This document shows, one piece after another, positions 6,486-10,546 of a DNA stretch of 10,546 nt. This DNA comes from Micrococcaceae bacterium UBA4005. GTDB taxonomy: Bacteria; Actinomycetota; Actinomycetes; Actinomycetales; Micrococcaceae. Each line of letters starts with the position of its first letter. Position 1 is the stretch's first letter. The translations under genes were made by a program, and so were the position numbers. Under the pieces are notes generated by a model. The model ran no database searches and was not told the origin of the DNA. It was given only the letters and a program-made list of their open reading frames with translations. The stretch lies in contig DGBL01000082.1 in NCBI GenBank assembly GCA_002384315.1, forward strand, positions 1-10,546, in the 5' to 3' direction.

Positions 6486-6935
6486 CTAGCCCGCTACGAC
6501 GTCGAGGTCGATTACTGCAGCAACATTCTCGTGCAGACGAACGTTGGCCTGATAGGCACCGACCGACTTGATGTGCGCGGGCAGTTCAACCTTGCGCTTG
6601 TCGATGGTCCCCAACCCAGCTGCTTCCACAGCCTTGGCCACGTCCTCGGCTTTCACCGTGCCGAAAAGCCGCCCTGATTCGCCCGCCTTGACGGTCAGCG
6701 TCACAGGCTTGGCTGAGAGTGCAGCAGCCTGCTTCTGGGCATCCTCGAGCGTGGCGTGCTCCCGGGCGGTGCGGGCAGCCTTGATCGACTCAACCTGCTT
6801 TTCTCCACCCTTCGTCCACGTCAGCGCGAACCCGCGCGGCAGGAGGTAGTTACGGGCGAACCCGTTCTTGACCTCCACAATGTCGCCTGCGGCGCCGAGG
6901 CCGGTCACTTCCTGGGTCAAAATTAGCTTTGCCAT
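6486..6935 (-). CDS. rplI: 50S ribosomal protein L9
   Basis: L9 binds 23S rRNA at the base of the L1 stalk and helps keep the reading frame. The 149-residue product has the N-terminal domain signature [20 protein letters not shown], then [18 protein letters not shown] (20-37), the long connecting helix (about 43-75) and the C-terminal domain with [17 protein letters not shown] (86-102) and [16 protein letters not shown] near the end. Length is normal. It starts 18 bp after rpsR; the gap contains AAAGG and AGGG purine runs upstream of the ATG. It is the last gene of the operon, before the strong palindrome at 6429-6460. Confidence 0.97.
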   Translation of the reverse strand: MAKLILTQEVTGLGAAGDIVEVKNGFARNYLLPRGFALTWTKGGEKQVESIKAARTAREHATLEDAQKQAAALSAKPVTLTVKAGESGRLFGTVKAEDVAKAVEAAGLGTIDKRKVELPAHIKSVGAYQANVRLHENVAAVIDLDVVAG

Positions 6936-6953
6936 GAAAAAGGTCCCTTTCCT

Positions 6954-7193
6954 TTAGCCTCGGCCTGCGCCGGAGTATGGCAGGAGTGCAACTTCGCGGG
7001 CGTTCTTGATTGCCTGCGCAATTTTGCGCTGTTCCTGCACTGTCACACCGGTGACTCGACGGGCGCGGATCTTTCCGCGATCGGAAATGAACTTACGCAG
7101 CAACGCTACGTCCTTGTAGTCGATGACAGTTACGTCAGCGGCCTTCAAGGGATTGGACTTTGGTTTGGGCTTACGAATTTCAGCCTTAGCCAT
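6954..7193 (-). CDS. rpsR: 30S ribosomal protein S18, zinc-free type
   Basis: S18 pairs with S6 on the platform of the small subunit. The 79-residue protein contains the hallmark [19 protein letters not shown] (24-42), then [15 protein letters not shown] (43-57) and [11 protein letters not shown] (64-74). The Cys-x-x-Cys pair normally found before IDYKDV is absent (the segment reads [11 protein letters not shown]), and the Cys and His after RRVTG are replaced (VTVQEQ). All zinc ligands of the C+ form are therefore lost. The ATG at 7193 has AAGGAG 7 bases upstream; an upstream in-frame start at 7271 would add 26 residues unrelated to S18. It lies between ssb and rplI as expected. Confidence 0.96.
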   Translation of the reverse strand: MAKAEIRKPKPKSNPLKAADVTVIDYKDVALLRKFISDRGKIRARRVTGVTVQEQRKIAQAIKNAREVALLPYSGAGRG

Positions 7194-7219
7194 CGTGGTG
7201 CTCCTTAATTCTGGTGGAG

Positions 7220-7240
7220 CCCGCAGAACGGTTCTGCGGG
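7220..7240 (-). promoter_or_regulatory. Strong hairpin in the ssb-rpsR spacer
   Basis: CCCGCAGAAC (7220-7229) and GTTCTGCGGG (7231-7240) are exact complements around a single base, giving about a 9-bp stem 27 bases ahead of the rpsR start. On the mRNA it is followed by CTCC and then by the AAGGAG ribosome binding site, so an alternative CTCC/GGAG pairing could cover it. The same 116-bp spacer holds CTCCG/CGGAG (7273-7277, 7282-7286) and CTAGGG/CCCTAG (7295-7300, 7308-7313, overlapping the ssb stop). Partial termination, RNase processing or translational control are all possible. Confidence 0.45.
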
Positions 7241-7309
7241 ATGGGACGTGCACTTTAAACTGTGCGGGCATCCTCCGGGAACGGAGAGCGCCCGCTAGGG
7301 CTCGAATCC

Positions 7310-7840
7310 CTAGAAGGGAGGCTCCGAGGAGTCCGGACCGTTGCCCCAGCCCTGCGCATTACCACCGGCTGGCGCACCCCAGGGATCCTCCGCGGGCTGC
7401 TGCGCCTGCTGGCCGCCGCCCCACGAATTTCCTCCCGGGTTGGAAGTGCCGCCGTTGAAGCCACCGCCGCCTGAACGCTGCGTGCGACTGACCTTGGCGG
7501 AGGCATAACGCAAGGATGGACCAATCTCGTCCACCTCGAGCTCCATAACGGTTCGCTTTTCGCCTTCTTTGGTCTCGTAAGAGCGTGACTTCAGGCGGCC
7601 CTGTGCGACAACCCGGGTGCCTTTGGTGAGGGTTTCGGCCACATTTTCAGCCGCTTCCCTCCACACCGAGGCACGCAGAAAGAGCGTTTCGCCGTCTTTC
7701 CATTCGTTCGACTGGCGATCGAACGTACGCGGCGTCGAGGCAATGGTGAAGTTCGCCACTGCTGATCCCGACGGGGTGAAACGAAGCTCAGGGTCGTTGG
7801 TGAGATTCCCAACAACCGTGATGATAGTTTCGCCTGCCAT
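7310..7840 (-). CDS. ssb: Single-stranded DNA-binding protein
   Basis: SSB coats single-stranded DNA during replication, repair and recombination. The 176-residue product has the OB-fold at about 1-115, with [20 protein letters not shown] (5-24), [10 protein letters not shown] (28-37), [18 protein letters not shown] (54-71) and [17 protein letters not shown] (73-89). A Gly/Gln/Asn/Trp-rich disordered tail follows (about 120-170), ending in DSSEPPF, the acidic tip that recruits partner proteins. The ATG at 7840 has AAAGGAGG 4 bases upstream; a GTG at 7858 contains that site and is rejected. It lies 65 bp after rpsF; the gap has a small CCCGA/TCGGG hairpin (7861-7874). Confidence 0.97.
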   Translation of the reverse strand: MAGETIITVVGNLTNDPELRFTPSGSAVANFTIASTPRTFDRQSNEWKDGETLFLRASVWREAAENVAETLTKGTRVVAQGRLKSRSYETKEGEKRTVMELEVDEIGPSLRYASAKVSRTQRSGGGGFNGGTSNPGGNSWGGGQQAQQPAEDPWGAPAGGNAQGWGNGPDSSEPPF

Positions 7841-7905
7841 GGTGCCTCCTTTGGTCACATCCCGAGTAATCGGGCTCTTTGGGTACCCGGAGTCAATGCC
7901 AATAA

Positions 7906-8211
7906 TTATTCGGCAGTGACTTTCTGCTCTTCGGGGCGAATGATCTTGGTGCGCATGATCGTCTCGTTCAGACCAAGCTGGCGGTCAAGTTCAGCCGCGA
8001 TCGCAGGAGTTGCCGTGAAGTTAACGACGGCGTAGATTCCTTCGGCCTTCTTTTTGATTTCGTAGGCCAGGCGACGCCGGCCCCAGATATCCACTTTCTC
8101 GATGCTTCCCCCACCGTTGCGAACAACGTTCAGGAACTTCTCGAGTGTTGGTTCGACGGTACGTTCCTCGACATCGGGGTCGATGATTACCATCAATTCA
8201 TATGCACGCAT
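7906..8211 (-). CDS. rpsF: 30S ribosomal protein S6
   Basis: S6 forms a heterodimer with S18 on the platform of the small ribosomal subunit. The 101-residue protein reads [19 protein letters not shown] at the start and then [20 protein letters not shown] sequence (here [20 protein letters not shown]), EGIYAVVNF and [11 protein letters not shown], all diagnostic for S6. I chose the ATG at 8211, matching the usual MRxYE start, with AGGAGG 11 bases upstream. A GTG at 8223 would lie inside that ribosome binding site. It is the first gene of the rpsF-ssb-rpsR-rplI operon, preceded by a leader that can fold over its ribosome binding site. Confidence 0.97.
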   Translation of the reverse strand: MRAYELMVIIDPDVEERTVEPTLEKFLNVVRNGGGSIEKVDIWGRRRLAYEIKKKAEGIYAVVNFTATPAIAAELDRQLGLNETIMRTKIIRPEEQKVTAE

Positions 8212-8221
8212 GTATGAACCC

Positions 8222-8266
8222 ACCTCCTCTGGGCTAAACGGTCACGGCCTTTCCGTAACAGGAGGT
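8222..8266 (-). promoter_or_regulatory. rpsF leader fold, candidate S6:S18 autoregulatory element
   Basis: In the mRNA, ACCUCCU (+ strand 8260-8266) can pair with AGGAGGU (8222-8228), which is the rpsF ribosome binding site. Directly inside, GUUACGG (8253-8259) pairs with CCGUGAC (8241-8247; one G-U pair) around a 5-base loop. The 12 bases CGUUUAGCCCAG remain as a one-sided bulge, and a CCG spans the stem/bulge junction. S6:S18 is known to bind a leader motif with a bulged CCG in many bacteria; assigning this element to that class is an inference. Confidence 0.5.
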
Positions 8267-8330
8267 TCTTTTGCGTTGACATGCTCCGTCCCTTCTCCAT
8301 GGTGGGAAGTGGCCGAGCACAGACTTTCCT

Positions 8331-8336
8331 ATCCTA
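8331..8336 (-). promoter_or_regulatory. Possible -10 box of the rpsF operon
   Basis: TAGGAT on the minus strand fits the TAnnnT -10 pattern and overlaps the apeB stop codon. It would start transcription near 8324 and give a leader of about 113 bases, enough for the fold at 8222-8266. No good -35 is visible 16-19 bases upstream, so the call is tentative. Confidence 0.3.
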
Positions 8337-9647
8337 GTGCATTGTGCCTGAACTGGGTGAGTCACCGGGTCCGCCGTGGAAAAACTCTCCAAGCACCCGG
8401 GCCAGCCGGTAGGGATCCTCCACGCCACACATCTCCCGCGCTGAGTGCATCGAAAGAATAGGGATGCCGACGTCGAGAGTGCGGATGCCAAGGCGGGTCG
8501 CCGTCAGGGGTCCGATGGTCGATCCGCACGGGATGGCGTTGTTCGAGACGAACTCCTGATAGGGAACTGACGTTCGCTGGCACAGTCCCGCCCACAGGGA
8601 AGCCCCTGGCGCGTCCGTGGCATACCGCTGGTTGGCGTTGATCTTCAGTACGGGCCCGCCATTGGGCACCGGCCGATTGGCTGGATCATGGCGTTCCGGA
8701 TAATTGGGATGCACCGCATGGGCGGCGTCCGCCGAAATACAGACCGAGGACGCCATAGCGCGCATCCGCTCCTCCAATCCGGCGCCAGTGCCAGCCGAAA
8801 TACGCAACAACACGTCCTCGAGAAATGGTCCGCTTGCTCCGGAGCGAGAAGCGCTGCCAACCTCTTCGTGATCGAACGCAGCTACCACCGCGATCGGCCG
8901 CTGTGCGCCGTCCGCGCTCGAGCCGCCGATGAGTGCATGCAGTCCAGCATGCACCGACACCAGGTTATCCAGCCGTCCCGCAGCCAGAAACGCGCCGCCG
9001 GCCCCGAAACGCTGCGGTTGCTGGCTATCAGCGATGACGACGTCGAAACCGCCGACGTCGGCTGGTTTGAGCCCTGCTTCCTCCAAGACCACAGTCAACA
9101 GGTCCGCGTGGCCCGGATCCCCCAGACCCCACACCGGGTTCATATGCTGTTGCCGGTCCAGAACCAGCCCGTCGTTAGCTGCACGGTCTAGGTGGATTGC
9201 AAGCTGTGCAAAGCGCAGCAGCGGCCCCGTCCGCACCAGATGTTCGACGCCGTCGCGCGTCACTATCCTGCCTGCCAGGATCAATTCCCGATCAAGCCAG
9301 GAATTCAGCAGCGGGCCGCCGTAGATTTCCACCCCGGCCTGCAGCCATCCCGCCCGGCCGCTGCTCGGTCGGGGCTTAAGCGTAAAGGTCGGAGAGTCCG
9401 TGTGCGCGCCGACGATGTGAAATCCGGTCAACGGCCCGGCGTCGGCCTGTTTGACCCAGGCGATGAGCGCCCCGTCGCGGATCACGAAATATTTTCCCGC
9501 CGCGACGGGCCACTGCTCGGACTCTTCCAGGCGTGCGAATCCAGCTTCCAGCAGCCGAAGCCCTGCGCTGTGGGCGGCGTGGAAGCTCGAAGGAGACGCG
9601 TTGAGGTAGGAACTGAGGTCGCTGAGGTATTCCGAGGCCGCTGGCAT
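8334..9647 (-). CDS. apeB: M18-family metalloaminopeptidase (aspartyl aminopeptidase-like)
   Basis: This 437-residue cytoplasmic dizinc aminopeptidase removes N-terminal residues from peptides; family members usually prefer acidic ones. Metal-ligand motifs are in order: GAHTDSPTFTLK with His82, GRLDNL with the bridging Asp227, DHEEVGS with Glu261/262, SADAAHAVHPNY with Asp307, and SMHSAREMCG with His401. The N-terminal SPSSFHAAHSAGLRLLEAGF (18-37) is also typical of the family, and the length is normal. I chose the ATG at 9647 by family similarity. GGAG lies only one base before it, so the ribosome binding site is poorly spaced and a nearby TTG at 9659 is an alternative. It follows the MFS gene by 44 bp and probably shares its transcript. 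The open frame upstream of 9647 overlaps the transporter in another frame and is not coding. The exact substrate is not readable. Confidence 0.93.
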   Translation of the reverse strand: MPAASEYLSDLSSYLNASPSSFHAAHSAGLRLLEAGFARLEESEQWPVAAGKYFVIRDGALIAWVKQADAGPLTGFHIVGAHTDSPTFTLKPRPSSGRAGWLQAGVEIYGGPLLNSWLDRELILAGRIVTRDGVEHLVRTGPLLRFAQLAIHLDRAANDGLVLDRQQHMNPVWGLGDPGHADLLTVVLEEAGLKPADVGGFDVVIADSQQPQRFGAGGAFLAAGRLDNLVSVHAGLHALIGGSSADGAQRPIAVVAAFDHEEVGSASRSGASGPFLEDVLLRISAGTGAGLEERMRAMASSVCISADAAHAVHPNYPERHDPANRPVPNGGPVLKINANQRYATDAPGASLWAGLCQRTSVPYQEFVSNNAIPCGSTIGPLTATRLGIRTLDVGIPILSMHSAREMCGVEDPYRLARVLGEFFHGGPGDSPSSGTMH

Positions 9648-9691
9648 GCTCCGATTCAACCAGATTGCCGGTTCCCGCGCAGTGTCCCGCC

Positions 9692-10546
9692 TCAGTCCCG
9701 GCGTTCGGCGGCAGCCGGAGCTACGAGGACGGAGGCCAGAATGGCAACTCCCACCGCGAGCAGTGCGGTACGCAGACCCACTAGATCGCCGAGGTAGCCA
9801 ATCAGCGGCGGCCCGGCAAGGAAGGCCGTATATCCAATGGTGGAGACCACGGAGACACGCGCCGCCGCGTACCGGGAATTGTCGGCAGCCGCAGACATCC
9901 CCATCGGGAATCCGAGCGCGGCCCCTGCACCCCAGAAGATCGCACCGAGCCCCGCCAGCGGCGCCGTCGGCGCGAGAACGAAAACCAGCAGCCCTGCCAG
10001 AGCGGAGCCGAGGCTGGCCTGGAGGACGCGTACTCTCCCAAACCGGTCGATGAACCCCCCTCCGATGAACCGCACGGTCGTCATCGACGCGACGAACACA
10101 GCAAACACCATCGCGCCTACGCTTTCGGAGGTGCCGAGCCCGTCCACGACTGCCTTCGCCGCCCAATCGTTGGCTGCGCCTTCTGTTAGCGCGGCGCCTA
10201 GGACGACCAATCCGATCAGGAGGGTGCGCGGTTCCCGCCAGGCAGCGAAGCGGCCTCCGGGAGGGGCAGGCTCGTCCGGGTGACGTGTCACGTGCGGGAG
10301 GAAATACCGCGGGAGCCAGAGCGAAACGACTAGCGAAACCACCGCAACGGCAGCAAGGTGGAGGGGAAGCTCCACCTTCAGCGCCGCCAGGAGGGCGCCG
10401 ATCAGGGCGCCGATGAACGCTCCAGCGCTGAATCCTGCATGGAACCTTGGCATGAGGGTGCGGCGGAGCTGGCGTTCGACGTCGGCTCCTTCAATGTTTT
10501 GCGCAACGTCCCACAGCGCGACGCCGGTTCCGAAAAGAAACAGGCC
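9692..10546 (-). CDS. Major facilitator superfamily transporter, YbjJ-like (5' end outside the window)
   Basis: The 284 visible residues are the C-terminal two thirds of a 12-helix cytoplasmic-membrane transporter; the frame is open to the window end, so the start is missing. The fragment begins GLFLFGTGVALWDVAQNIEG followed by ADVERQLRRTLMPRFHAGFS. This is the characteristic DVAxNxEGxxVER...LM...HAxFSxG pattern of the YbjJ-like MFS group, in the helix 4-5 area. Later come EGAANDWAA (122-130), the second-half motif-A loop GGGFIDRFGRVRV (162-174) and GYTAFLAGPPLIGYLGD (238-254). At least eight further hydrophobic helices can be seen. Substrates of this group are poorly known, with sugar or drug efflux often guessed. 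It lies 44 bp upstream of apeB on the same strand. Confidence 0.9.
   Translation of the reverse strand, partial: GLFLFGTGVALWDVAQNIEGADVERQLRRTLMPRFHAGFSAGAFIGALIGALLAALKVELPLHLAAVAVVSLVVSLWLPRYFLPHVTRHPDEPAPPGGRFAAWREPRTLLIGLVVLGAALTEGAANDWAAKAVVDGLGTSESVGAMVFAVFVASMTTVRFIGGGFIDRFGRVRVLQASLGSALAGLLVFVLAPTAPLAGLGAIFWGAGAALGFPMGMSAAADNSRYAAARVSVVSTIGYTAFLAGPPLIGYLGDLVGLRTALLAVGVAILASVLVAPAAAERRD

Noticed and set aside
7861..7888. CCCGA/TCGGG hairpin and GGGTACCC palindrome between rpsF and ssb
   Set aside because: The stems are too short (5 and 4 bp) to claim a regulatory element; the hairpin is mentioned only under ssb.
9648..10166. Upstream extension of the aminopeptidase frame (about 173 residues)
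   Set aside because: It overlaps the MFS transporter in a different frame, is Arg/Gly-rich as expected for a shadow frame, and M18 proteins start where the ATG at 9647 lies.

Overview
The window looks like chromosomal DNA from a high-GC actinobacterium, most probably Micrococcaceae (Arthrobacter-like). The basis is the base composition, frequent GTG starts, the gene order rpsF-ssb-rpsR-rplI followed by dnaB, and the style of the proteins (Gly-rich SSB tail ending in an acidic tip, an S18 with no zinc ligands). No tRNA, rRNA, insertion sequence, CRISPR array or prophage gene is visible.

Left part (1-1500, + strand): a small two-helix membrane protein that may be cut by the window edge; a 286-bp spacer with helically spaced ACTAC-like repeats; and a stand-alone SARP/BTAD-type transcriptional regulator with no biosynthetic cluster in view. 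Middle left (1541-4567): a 5-oxoprolinase module on the minus strand, pxpA (LamB/YcsF) followed after 1 bp by a fused pxpB-pxpC gene. It is divergently transcribed from a small MarR-family regulator. The shared 185-bp spacer holds a plausible marR promoter and a tandem GTAAGCAG repeat, so the MarR protein is a candidate regulator of itself and of the pxp genes.

Centre (4597-8330, all minus strand): the replication/ribosome block. rpsF, ssb, rpsR and rplI form one operon ending at a perfect 32-bp GC-rich palindrome. Its mRNA leader can fold so that it covers the rpsF ribosome binding site, which suggests S6:S18 autoregulation. The replicative helicase gene dnaB lies beyond a 515-bp spacer. That spacer holds two perfect DnaA boxes (TTATCCACA) and several degenerate ones, three of them at exact 12-bp steps, next to an AT-rich stretch. 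It resembles an origin or a DnaA-binding locus although no dnaA or dnaN is present, and it is the most notable feature of the window.

Right part (8334-10546, minus strand): an M18 aminopeptidase (apeB-like) downstream of a YbjJ-like major facilitator transporter cut by the window end.

Most of the window is housekeeping. I do not see a clear new multi-gene system. The points worth following are the DnaA-box cluster, the dnaB leader hairpin, the rpsF leader fold, and the orphan SARP-type regulator with its phased repeats.
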